Source: Thalassoglobus polymorphus | GTDB taxonomy: Bacteria > Planctomycetota > Planctomycetia > Planctomycetales > Planctomycetaceae | Length of the DNA: 64,000 nucleotides | NCBI RefSeq assembly: GCF_007744255.1 | Contig: NZ_CP036267.1 | Location: 2,049,500 to 2,113,499 of the forward strand | Direction of reading: 5' to 3' | Part shown: positions 15,741 through 23,395 of the stretch, in pieces | Position numbering within the stretch: the first letter of the stretch is position 1 | Layout: each line of letters opens with the position of its first letter | The notes under the pieces: generated by a model | Databases searched by the model: none | What the model saw: only the letters and a program-made list of their open reading frames with translations | Told to the model about the DNA's origin: nothing | Translations under genes and position numbers: made by a program

Positions 15741-17192
15741 ATGAAATCATTGTTTGTTGAACTTTGTTGTCTCGGAGTTGTCCTTCTTAACGGAATCATC
15801 GCCGATGGTGCTGAAACGTCAGAGCGCCCTCCGAACATTTTGTTTGTACTGATTGATGATCTGGGGTGGTCCGACTTGGGGTGCTACGGAAGCAGGTTTC
15901 ACGAAACACCGAACATCGATCGATTCGCTGAACAAGGAATGCGGTTCACTGATTTCTACGCTGCGGGCGCGGTCTGTTCGCCAACGCGTGCATCGATTCA
16001 AAGTGGTCAGAATCAGGCTCGATTGGGGATCACCGATTTCATTCCTGGACATCGACGTCCATTTGCTCCATTGATTGTCCCAGAAGTGACCGGTGCCCTT
16101 CCCTCTGAAATTGTGACCCCAGCTGAAATGCTCAAACGCAAAGGGTACACAACCGGCTACTTCGGGAAATGGCACTTGGGAAACCGTGAACAGGAACCGG
16201 ATTCTCAAGGATACGACGTCTCATTGGTGACAAATGGGGGACATCACGCCCCCAGATTTCGAACGAACCCGCCTGTTGATGTTCCCGACGGGACTTACTT
16301 GGCAGACTTCCTCACCGATCAGACAATTGGCTTCATGAGAGAAAATCAAGAACAGCCGTTCTTTGCGTTTCTTTCGCACTATGCAGTCCATATTCCGCTG
16401 GATGCAAACGAAGATCTAATCAAGAAGTATGAGAACAAAACGAAGCCTGAAGGTGGTGTGAACAATCCCATTTATGCAGCCATGGTTGAGCACGTAGATC
16501 GAAGTTTTGCGAAATTAATGCAGGCCATCGAAGAGTTGGGGCTGGGGCAAAACACAATTGTGATTTTCACATCGGACAACGGCGGGCTTTATCAGTCCGC
16601 CAGTTTAGGTGGACCGATCGTTTGCTCGAATGCCCCGCTTCGAGATGAAAAGGGGACGCTTTACGAAGGAGGGATCCGTGTGCCTCTCATCGTCCGCTGG
16701 CCGGGAAAGGTTCAGCCCGGAACAGTGTGCAATGAACCGACAATCAGCACCGACTTCTGGCCGACGTTCGCTGAACTTGCAAGGGTTGACGACTTCGAAC
16801 ATCAGACGATTGACGGCGTGAGTCTATTGCCGCTCCTGAGAGATCCTAACGCGAATTTAGACCGGTCGGCGTTGCATTTCCATTTCCCACATTATCACCA
16901 CTCCCGCCCTGCCGGTGCGATTCGAAAAGGGCCGTGGAAGCTGATTGAATTCTTTGAAGATGAGAAGTTGGAACTGTACAACTTGGAGGATGACCTTTCG
17001 GAAGCTCGCAACCTGCTCGACGAAAATTCTCGTACGAAGGAGACTCATCAACGAATCGCTACTCAGTTGCAACGAGAACTTGCTGATTGGCGAGTGAGTA
17101 TCAATGCGAAGATGCCGACGAAAAACCCGAAGCATGATCCAGGTCGTGAGATGGAAATTTTGAGGAAACGTCGCGCCGGAAAGAAACGGTAA
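15741..17192 (+). CDS. Secreted sulfatase (arylsulfatase A family)
   Basis: 483 residues: signal peptide (ELCCLGVVLLNGIIADGAE), then a type I sulfatase domain. LFVLIDDLGWSDLGCYG holds the metal-binding DD (39-40). CSPTR (79-83) is the C-x-P-x-R motif whose Cys is oxidised to formylglycine by an FGE-type enzyme. Also GYFGKWHLG, FTSDNGG and LYEGGIRVPLIVRWPG. It would remove sulfate from sulfated glycans or small esters outside the cytoplasm; the substrate cannot be told. Planctomycetes carry many such enzymes. Confidence 0.93.
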   Translation: MKSLFVELCCLGVVLLNGIIADGAETSERPPNILFVLIDDLGWSDLGCYGSRFHETPNIDRFAEQGMRFTDFYAAGAVCSPTRASIQSGQNQARLGITDFIPGHRRPFAPLIVPEVTGALPSEIVTPAEMLKRKGYTTGYFGKWHLGNREQEPDSQGYDVSLVTNGGHHAPRFRTNPPVDVPDGTYLADFLTDQTIGFMRENQEQPFFAFLSHYAVHIPLDANEDLIKKYENKTKPEGGVNNPIYAAMVEHVDRSFAKLMQAIEELGLGQNTIVIFTSDNGGLYQSASLGGPIVCSNAPLRDEKGTLYEGGIRVPLIVRWPGKVQPGTVCNEPTISTDFWPTFAELARVDDFEHQTIDGVSLLPLLRDPNANLDRSALHFHFPHYHHSRPAGAIRKGPWKLIEFFEDEKLELYNLEDDLSEARNLLDENSRTKETHQRIATQLQRELADWRVSINAKMPTKNPKHDPGREMEILRKRRAGKKR

Positions 17193-17207
17193 GATTTTTT
17201 CGAGAGA

Positions 17208-17305
17208 AAACCGACAACTGATCTTTGCATTCTGCCCCGTGGCGAGCAGCCTCATGAAGCCATGAAAGTGACCTTCATGGGAAAGTTAAGAATCGGAAAT
17301 GTTTC
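17208..17305. repeat. Family-2 dispersed repeat, copy III
   Basis: Contains the family core TTCTGCCCCGTGGCGAGCAG and CATGAAAGTGACCTTCATGG. It overlaps the 3' end of the LipM-like gene and includes its TAA stop (17286-17288). Confidence 0.65.
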
Positions 17306-17969
17306 GATTGGGGGTCGCTTCATTGAGAAAGAGGCGTTTGTAGATTGTGGGCCGCAGCTTGCTGGCGAATTCTGTGGGATCGAGTTCTTTTTGAGTCAGT
17401 TCGCGAATCCCGGGAAACTCCGACGCGTACTCAGATTGGGCGAGCAGGATGCTCCCATGTTGAAGAACTGCTCCCTGTCGTCTTCGTTGAGCACTGCCAG
17501 CAATTTTATGTTCTCCAATGACGATATCTCGTTCATCTCCACGCCCGAAGCAGAGGAACGGCTTCTCTTTAAAGGCTGCATCTCCACGAAGGTGGGAAGT
17601 GATTCCTACATCCAGAAGTAACTCGATGATGCACTCGTGGACTTCGTTGTAAATTCTCGATGGTGTTGAGCAGAGTGGGTGAGTTTTGGGGAGAGCGATG
17701 GAGTAGGTGAGTTCTTTATCGTGCAGAATCGCTCCTCCTCCCGAAAGGCGTTTCACCACAGCGAGGTTCTCGAATCGCTCTGGAATTTCAGCAGATGTTG
17801 TGACTTGGAAATGTCCCAGTGAGACCGTCGGTGCGCCCCATTGATAAGTCCGAAGTGTTGCCTGACCTGCGACCGCCGCTTCCAGCATACGGGCATCGAC
17901 AGCCATGTTTTCCTCACCCGTAAGTGGCCCATGAACTAAAAGATCGCACGATGGTGTTGAGGTTGGCAT
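17286..17969 (-). CDS. Octanoyltransferase / lipoate-protein ligase family (LipM-like)
   Basis: 227 residues of the BPL_LplA_LipB fold. Visible motifs: GEENMAVDARML, RTYQW, VVKRLSGGGAILHDKELTYS (RLSGGG at 74-79) and HKIAGSAQRRRQGAVLQHGS (Lys155). A Cys at position 140 in PFLCFGRG sits where the LipM transferases have their catalytic Cys, favouring an octanoyl-ACP:protein transferase over an ATP-dependent ligase. It would attach octanoate to lipoyl domains of 2-oxoacid dehydrogenases or GcvH in the cytoplasm. No lipoyl synthase gene is near. Confidence 0.82.
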   Translation of the reverse strand: MPTSTPSCDLLVHGPLTGEENMAVDARMLEAAVAGQATLRTYQWGAPTVSLGHFQVTTSAEIPERFENLAVVKRLSGGGAILHDKELTYSIALPKTHPLCSTPSRIYNEVHECIIELLLDVGITSHLRGDAAFKEKPFLCFGRGDERDIVIGEHKIAGSAQRRRQGAVLQHGSILLAQSEYASEFPGIRELTQKELDPTEFASKLRPTIYKRLFLNEATPNRNISDS

Positions 17970-18128
17970 ATGACACTGTTTACGGCTGGGCTGAAATTTT
18001 CACTATTAAGCAGAACGTAAGGCTCGCTATTGAATTTGCTGCTGGGCCAGTCTGATATTCCAAGTCTGGCAGTGGCAAGCACAGCGACTAGCACAGTGGC
18101 AAGTGGCAGACACATTGGGTGTGTGGTG

Positions 18129-18848
18129 TCACTTCGCGGCTGTTGATTCGGTGAGTAAATTTCGGGCGATTTTTAGTATGTCCTGGCCGATCTCTTCGAT
18201 AGATCGAATCTCACTTCCGATTGAAACCGGAATGATGTTCCACATCGGATTTTCCCGAGCCAATTCGAGATAGACTTCACGGACTTTGTCTAGGTAGGGA
18301 ACATCCGCTTCCTGCAAGTCGGCAGCCTGGTCGGTGTATGTCCGCATTTCTTTTTTGGCGATCAAGTCTTGTGAGACTTGGACTGGGGTATCGAGGAGAA
18401 TAATTTCGCTGGGACGCGGGACCGAAAAAATCTCGTACTCGATGTGTTCAATCCATTCACGCAGTTCTGATCTTTGCTCTCCGGAATATTTTGCAGATTG
18501 ATGTGCGATGTTGGAAGGAACATAGCGATCAAGGATCAGCAGTTGCGAGCTTTTCCGGGCGTCGAGGATCTTCTCGCGCGATTCAAAGCGGTCGCCGGAA
18601 TAGAGCAGCGAGACGAGAAACGGATTGAGTTCATTCAGTGATCCGAACGAACCGTTCAGGAAATCTCCGATTCGCTTCCCGAAGAAGGTCTGTTCGTACT
18701 GTGGGAAGCTGAGCAAAGTACAGTTGTGCCCCTCATTGGTGAGAGCCTGCTGGACATGCTTGGCTTGCGTCCCTTTTCCGGACCCGTCGATCCCTTCGAT
18801 GACGAGAATGGGAGCAAGGTCAGGACTCGATTGGTTGTGGCTGGACAT
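18129..18848 (-). CDS. tmk: Thymidylate kinase
   Basis: 239 residues. The P-loop GIDGSGKGTQ starts at residue 19, followed by LLSFPQYEQTFFGKRIGDFL, LILDRYVPSNIAHQ (DRY motif) and ILLDTPVQVSQDLI. It phosphorylates dTMP to dTDP. Length is slightly over the usual 205-215 residues. It is the last gene of a tight minus-strand unit: its ATG abuts the stop codon of the STAS gene. Confidence 0.92.
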   Translation of the reverse strand: MSSHNQSSPDLAPILVIEGIDGSGKGTQAKHVQQALTNEGHNCTLLSFPQYEQTFFGKRIGDFLNGSFGSLNELNPFLVSLLYSGDRFESREKILDARKSSQLLILDRYVPSNIAHQSAKYSGEQRSELREWIEHIEYEIFSVPRPSEIILLDTPVQVSQDLIAKKEMRTYTDQAADLQEADVPYLDKVREVYLELARENPMWNIIPVSIGSEIRSIEEIGQDILKIARNLLTESTAAK

Positions 18849-19220
18849 CTATTCTTTTAACTCAGCGATAGCGTTCTCAGCATCGGGTGTGATGGAGAAG
18901 TATTCCAGAAGGTGGCTCGTTCCGAGGATTTCTCTGACTGTTGTCTGAAGCCCGCACAAGACAATGCGGCTTCCAGTCCGAATCGACTTGCGGTGTAGAG
19001 AAATCAACTTTCCAATAGCGGAACTTGTCAGGTATTTAACTGCTGAGAGGTCACAAATCATTTTTCTCCCTGATTCCTCACCGAGGACTCGCGTCAATTC
19101 CTGATCGAGTTGCTCGAGGTTTTCATCGTCGGTCAATTGTTCTCGCGTTATCGTTACGAGAGCAATTTCACCTTCATGACGAAGAAGGAAGAAACTGAAG
19201 TGTGGCTCGCTATCAGTCAT
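18849..19220 (-). CDS. STAS-domain protein (anti-sigma-factor antagonist type)
   Basis: 123 residues from the ATG at 19220, whose ATGA overlaps the TGA of the upstream mtaB. STAS core: VTITREQLTDDENLEQLDQEL, then KMICDLSAVKYLTSSAIGKL with the usual phosphorylatable Ser (TSSAIGKL), then GSRIVLCGLQTTVREIL. Such proteins are switched by a kinase/PP2C phosphatase pair. The PP2C protein at 27234 is the only candidate partner in the window (inference). The longer open frame up to 19343 overlaps mtaB and is less likely. Confidence 0.87.
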   Translation of the reverse strand: MTDSEPHFSFFLLRHEGEIALVTITREQLTDDENLEQLDQELTRVLGEESGRKMICDLSAVKYLTSSAIGKLISLHRKSIRTGSRIVLCGLQTTVREILGTSHLLEYFSITPDAENAIAELKE

Positions 19221-20527
19221 CGTTTTGCCTGCATGTGTGTTTTGGTCGCCTTTTCGCCGTAGCAGTGAACGAATGTGCCGATGTCCATTTTCGTACCCGG
19301 GACTTCGACAGGAATATAGTGGCGATCCGTCCCCTTCACCCAACCGGGGGATTCTGTGATTTCGCGCTCGATCATTACCTCAAGAGGTTTCTCAAGGTGT
19401 TGTTGATAATAATCAAGTGCCAACTCTCGATCTAGAACCGACAGGGTGTCACATCGGGACTTTTTGATTTTTGGGTCAACCTGATCAGGGTACTCGGCTG
19501 CGGGCGTCCCTTTGCGAGTGCTGAACGGGAAAACGTGAATCTTCATAAACTTTGCCTGACGACAAACTTCGAGACTTTCTTCAAATTCCTCATCGGTCTC
19601 ACCTGGGAAGCCGACGATCATGTCTGTGGTGAAGGCGACGTTTGGAATGACATCTCGAATTCGCTCGAGCTTTTCCAGAAATCGCCCAGAGCGGTACCGG
19701 CGACGCATCCGTTCGAGAACAGTGTCCGAACCACTTTGAAGCGCCGGGTGAAACTGTGGGCACAAATGTTCACAGTCAGCAGCAGCGGAAATGAAATCGG
19801 TATCAACTTCATTGGCCTCAATCGAAGAGAGACGCATTCTCCAATCGCCGGGGATCGCATCCAGTTTTCTGAACAGATGCCATAAACGAAACGGGGCTTT
19901 CCCGGATTTTTTGCGAGTCGTATCGACTCCGTAATGTCCGACGTGAATCCCTGTTAAAATGATTTCCTTATGGCCGTTGTCGACCAGTCGGCGGACTTCG
20001 TCTTCAATGTCTTGAGGATCGCGGCTGCGAAGCCCCGGTCGGACAGAGGGGATAATGCAGTAAGTACACCGCAAGATGCAGCCATCCTGTACTTTTACAT
20101 AGGCACGCTTTCGGCCTTCGAAGTAGCTGATCCCTTCGGGCATATCATGAATGCCGTGCCGATCCAGAATATCAGGAAGCTCACGTTTGTCAGTGACGAC
20201 CTCGAAGACGCTCGGCAGTTCTGAAACGGACTTGGGATCGCGCGTCGCATAGCAGCCCATGACGACAGTTCGCGTCCCGGGGTTCTTCTTGGCCAGTTGG
20301 CGAATCATTTTTCGTGACTTAGAGTCACCTTCAGAGGTCACCGTGCAAGTATTGACTACGCACAAGTCGGCGGACTCTTCTTCGGTCGCCTCTCGGTAGC
20401 CATTCTTTTCTAAAGCTTCCTTGACTAATTGCGTTTCATACTGATTGACCTTGCAACCTAAAGTGACAAGTCGACACGTTTTCATATCTGTCTTGGAAGA
20501 TTGAATCATTGGACCAATTGGAGTCAA
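19217..20527 (-). CDS. mtaB: tRNA t6A37 methylthiotransferase MtaB
   Basis: 436 residues. N-terminal UPF0004 domain TLGCKVNQYETQLVKEAL with CVVNTCTVTSEGDSKSRK; radical SAM cluster CILRCTYC (about 151-158) in KVQDGCILRCTYCIIPSVR; C-terminal TRAM-like region. It adds a methylthio group at C2 of t6A37 in tRNAs reading ANN codons. The start may be the internal ATG 14 codons later (MKTCRLVTLGCK). First gene of the mtaB-STAS-tmk unit. Confidence 0.92.
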   Translation of the reverse strand: MTPIGPMIQSSKTDMKTCRLVTLGCKVNQYETQLVKEALEKNGYREATEEESADLCVVNTCTVTSEGDSKSRKMIRQLAKKNPGTRTVVMGCYATRDPKSVSELPSVFEVVTDKRELPDILDRHGIHDMPEGISYFEGRKRAYVKVQDGCILRCTYCIIPSVRPGLRSRDPQDIEDEVRRLVDNGHKEIILTGIHVGHYGVDTTRKKSGKAPFRLWHLFRKLDAIPGDWRMRLSSIEANEVDTDFISAAADCEHLCPQFHPALQSGSDTVLERMRRRYRSGRFLEKLERIRDVIPNVAFTTDMIVGFPGETDEEFEESLEVCRQAKFMKIHVFPFSTRKGTPAAEYPDQVDPKIKKSRCDTLSVLDRELALDYYQQHLEKPLEVMIEREITESPGWVKGTDRHYIPVEVPGTKMDIGTFVHCYGEKATKTHMQAKR

Positions 20528-20530
20528 AGA

Positions 20531-20644
20531 TGTTTCTAGAACACTTTCGTGTTTCTTGTGTCCGCGAATTAAGCGTGATTGTCAAGTGATTGTCTAAGTG
20601 TCACGAGACAGGACTGCGACACCTTTATCAAAACCGTTCTAGAG
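20531..20644. repeat. Family-2-related dispersed repeat, copy VIII
   Basis: Fills the 117-bp gap between two minus-strand genes. Ends read TCTAGAACACTTTCGTG and TCTAGAACGG (inverted). Contains TTCTTGTGTCCGCG and TGTCACGAGACAGGAC, shared in altered form with copies V and VII. Confidence 0.6.
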
Positions 20645-21943
20645 TTATTGATTAACATCGCAGTCAGGACGCTTCTGTTTGAAAGCAGCAACCCCGTCGT
20701 CAGTAACACCGGTTTGAGCGATGGAAATTGATTTCAAATTTTCGAGTTCAGCGAGTTTCGCAAGTCCGTCGTCGTCAAAGTTCGAATCAGAAATGTTCAG
20801 AGTTTCCAAATTTTGCATTTTTGCCAGATGATCAGCACAAGCGGAAGTCAAACCGCGGCAACCATGCACGTCCAGGGATTTCAATTTCGTGAGTGATGTG
20901 AGTGCTGCCAGTCCATCATCGTCCATCGTTCCGTTCCAGACCAGCAAGGTTTCCAGATTTGTGAACGGAGCAATATGGGAGACCCCTTCGTTATCGATGA
21001 GAGTTTCACTCAAATCGAGATACTTCAAAGTCGGAATCGATCCTTTCAACGCAGCCAGTCCCGGTCCGCTCACAGCTGTGTCTCGTAGGCGAAGGTCCTG
21101 AAATTTCTGATCCGAAAAGTGTGCGAGACCCTCATCGCTCACGTAGGTTCTCATAATGTTGAAACTGATGAGGTTCTTCAGTGGAGCAAGCTCTCCAACA
21201 TGATCGTCTCCGAGCCCAGCATCTTCCAAAGCCAGATAGCGTAATTTCGTCATCTTGCCGATGGTGGCCATCGACTCTCCGGAGACGCTCGTCGAGCGAA
21301 TTTTCAGATCGACAAGTTTATTGAGTCGTGTCAGTTCGTTAATGCCTTTGTCGCCAATTTTTGTTCCACGTAAATCGAGAACAACGAGATTTTCAAGGCT
21401 TGCAACTTCAGCAAGTCCGGCATCATTTGTTCGCGTGTACAAAAGCAGAAGACGTTGGAGTTGCGGGGCCTTCTTCAAATGTGCCAGTCCGGCTTCATCG
21501 ATGTTGCTGCACTGACGTAAATTGATCGTCGTCAATGCGGGGAGAAACTCTAAAACTGCGAGTGCCTCATTGTCGAACTGACCGTTTTCCAGATCAAGCT
21601 TGGTGATGTGAGGAATTCCTTTGAGCAATGGCATCAGTTCATTGGTCATTTGGGCCGGTTTGCAGTTCGCTTCAATGACGAGACCAGCAGAATCTTTCTT
21701 TAAGACAGCACCAGCTTCTTCAAGTTTCTTGACTGCTTCAGGATCATCCTGGGGAGCGGGAACCTCAACTTCCGGGGCCGATTCGTCCTCAACCATCGGG
21801 ACGTCAGTCGGCTCATCATCTGCGGCAGGAACATTTTCGTTGTTCGCTGGTTGCGATGGGGACTGATCTGGGCAACCGGAAAAAATGATGGTTGAGCAGA
21901 GGAAAGTCAGGGTGAGAGCAAATGTGGGGGAGGTCTTCTTCAT
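20645..21943 (-). CDS. Leucine-rich-repeat lipoprotein
   Basis: 432 residues. Lipoprotein signal peptide with lipobox IFSGC (Cys24), then a low-complexity Pro/Glu/Asp/Ala linker of about 50 residues, then roughly 13 leucine-rich repeats with the pattern LxxLxxLxxLdLrgTxIgDxGlxxL. Examples: LVVLDLRGTKIGDKGINELT and TLKYLDLSETLIDNEGVSHI. Probably an envelope-anchored binding protein. No enzyme motif. Confidence 0.85.
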   Translation of the reverse strand: MKKTSPTFALTLTFLCSTIIFSGCPDQSPSQPANNENVPAADDEPTDVPMVEDESAPEVEVPAPQDDPEAVKKLEEAGAVLKKDSAGLVIEANCKPAQMTNELMPLLKGIPHITKLDLENGQFDNEALAVLEFLPALTTINLRQCSNIDEAGLAHLKKAPQLQRLLLLYTRTNDAGLAEVASLENLVVLDLRGTKIGDKGINELTRLNKLVDLKIRSTSVSGESMATIGKMTKLRYLALEDAGLGDDHVGELAPLKNLISFNIMRTYVSDEGLAHFSDQKFQDLRLRDTAVSGPGLAALKGSIPTLKYLDLSETLIDNEGVSHIAPFTNLETLLVWNGTMDDDGLAALTSLTKLKSLDVHGCRGLTSACADHLAKMQNLETLNISDSNFDDDGLAKLAELENLKSISIAQTGVTDDGVAAFKQKRPDCDVNQ

Positions 21944-22490
21944 GGAATTGGGATCTTGGTTCCAACGGATTTCGTGGATTTATTGGCTCTGTGAAGAGCA
22001 CTTCAGCCAGTTCATACACTGATCACCACGAAATCGAAAGCGAGTGTCACTTGTGTTTTGATTTCGTAGCGCAACTCGTATGTTAGAGAAGCCAGAGCGA
22101 TTCGAAAAGAAGAGCGGTCCGGTTCGGATGCGGAACAACTAAAATGCTGAGATCGGTTTCGGGAAAAAGAGTCTTTCGTGGAGAAGCCGGCAGTGTCGCT
22201 TTAAGGTCGAATTACGACGTTTCGGTACTTTGAGAGCATTTTTAATGCTTGTCGTTCCTGTGAAGCTCACTTTTATGAATTCAGAGGCTACTCGCCACGA
22301 GGCGGGACGCGAACGCTAATTCGAAATTACTAAAGACCTGTAAAATAGTAGTAGCTACCACAACCGCTGCTTTCAGCGCATAGAAGCGATGACGAAGCGA
22401 AGTCTTCTGGTGGGTTGGCAATAGAATTGCCTCAACACGTTTCAGGTAAATGTTTTACGGAAACCGCATCCGGTTCGAAAGTGGTGACCG
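21944..22490. other. Long intergenic region
   Basis: 547 bp with no supported gene. It contains a family-2 repeat at 22231-22335 and otherwise scattered short palindromic stretches. No RNA gene was recognised. Confidence 0.5.
22231..22335. repeat. Family-2 dispersed repeat, copy IV
   Basis: On the complement it reads CGCCTCGTGGCGAGTAGCCT, then CATAAAAGTGAGCTTCACAG, then GACAAGCATTAAAAATGCTC, matching copies I and II in order and spacing. Confidence 0.75.
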
Positions 22491-22775
22491 TTAAAGCTTT
22501 GTCCGATTCTCATCGGGACGCTTGTTTTGCCAGTGCAGGCGTTCAGAAGTCAGGATCCCCTGCTTCATCGCACAATTGAGGCAATATTTCTCGTCCCCGT
22601 GTACGAGAAATATTTCTCCATTGAGAATTAAGTGGAAGAAGTCTTCTCCCTCGTTTTTTGCGTAGCAATACTGTTTTTCCCAGCCTTGCTTAATGTGCGC
22701 TTTCCAACCTTCCGGGTATGGAACATAGAGACGAAAATCGTGATCGATTTTGTGCGGAGCATTGAGCGGTTTCAT
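22491..22775 (-). CDS. Small hypothetical protein with CxxC
   Basis: 94 residues, translationally coupled to the preceding membrane protein through an ATGA overlap (22772-22775). Aromatic- and lysine-rich, with one CLNC motif (EKYCLNCAM) that could bind metal. The GEDFFHLILNGEIFLVHGDE stretch looks like a small beta-sheet domain. No family recognised. Confidence 0.6.
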   Translation of the reverse strand: MKPLNAPHKIDHDFRLYVPYPEGWKAHIKQGWEKQYCYAKNEGEDFFHLILNGEIFLVHGDEKYCLNCAMKQGILTSERLHWQNKRPDENRTKL

Positions 22776-23209
22776 GACGGAGAATCCCGGCGAGCAGCAG
22801 CCTGAGCTTTACGAAGTTGCTTCGCTGCCTGCTCCAGACTTTGTTGCTGAATTTGCAAACGTGTCAGTTCAACGGAAGTGTGGGTCCGAGTCGCTACGAT
22901 ATCGGCGAGCGCCAGTAGAATGATCCAGAACGCCAAGCCGAGAACAATGAGCCAGTAGATGGCAAATGTGACGAGCGCGTGCCCCCAGGGGATCAGCGAA
23001 TCCCCAGTAGGAATCATGATTCCGATAAGCAGAATCAAACCGGCGACTTGCATGCGGCGACGGTTGCGGAGTCGAAGAAATTTGAGTTCTTGCTCTGGAA
23101 GATCTTGGTCAGAGAGAGAGTCGTTTAGTTTCTTTTGATTAAACAGCAAGAAGCCGCCAAGAGCGATAAGAAATCCTCCAAAGATGAGAGCTGGAATTGG
23201 ATTATCCAT
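22772..23209 (-). CDS. Small membrane protein with C-terminal coiled coil
   Basis: 145 residues: transmembrane helix at about 6-24 (ALIFGGFLIALGGFLLF), a basic loop, helices at about 53-70 and 76-106, then a Gln/Ala/Arg-rich amphipathic tail (LTRLQIQQQSLEQAAKQLRK). Function unknown. Overlaps the next small gene by four bases. Confidence 0.65.
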   Translation of the reverse strand: MDNPIPALIFGGFLIALGGFLLFNQKKLNDSLSDQDLPEQELKFLRLRNRRRMQVAGLILLIGIMIPTGDSLIPWGHALVTFAIYWLIVLGLAFWIILLALADIVATRTHTSVELTRLQIQQQSLEQAAKQLRKAQAAARRDSPS

Positions 23210-23352
23210 GAATCAATTTCGAATAGGGGCTAACTGATGAACAGTGATTTTGGGATGTTGCGATTGTCGCCAATCGATCATAGACAAAACCATTCTATTG
23301 AATTTTAAAACGTGATTCACGCGGAAATCAAACTCAACGGGGGCAAGAAGCC

Positions 23353-23388
23353 GATCTCGCCGGAGACTTTGAGGTGTCCGGCGAGATC
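23353..23388 (-). terminator. Hairpin after the large 23396-26875 gene
   Basis: Perfect 12-bp stem GATCTCGCCGGA / TCCGGCGAGATC with a 12-base loop, starting 8 bp after the stop codon at 23396. No U-tract follows, so it may be a terminator or an mRNA-stabilising hairpin. Confidence 0.55.
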
Positions 23389-23395
23389 AGGAATC

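Noticed and set aside
13657-15744. Frames on other phases within lctP and its duplicate
   Set aside because: Shadows of the permease coding sequence; they recur at both copies only because the DNA is duplicated.
18055-18120. GGCAGTGGCAAG-like short repeats before the end of tmk
   Set aside because: Imperfect, few units, no palindromy or boundary; regarded as simple sequence.
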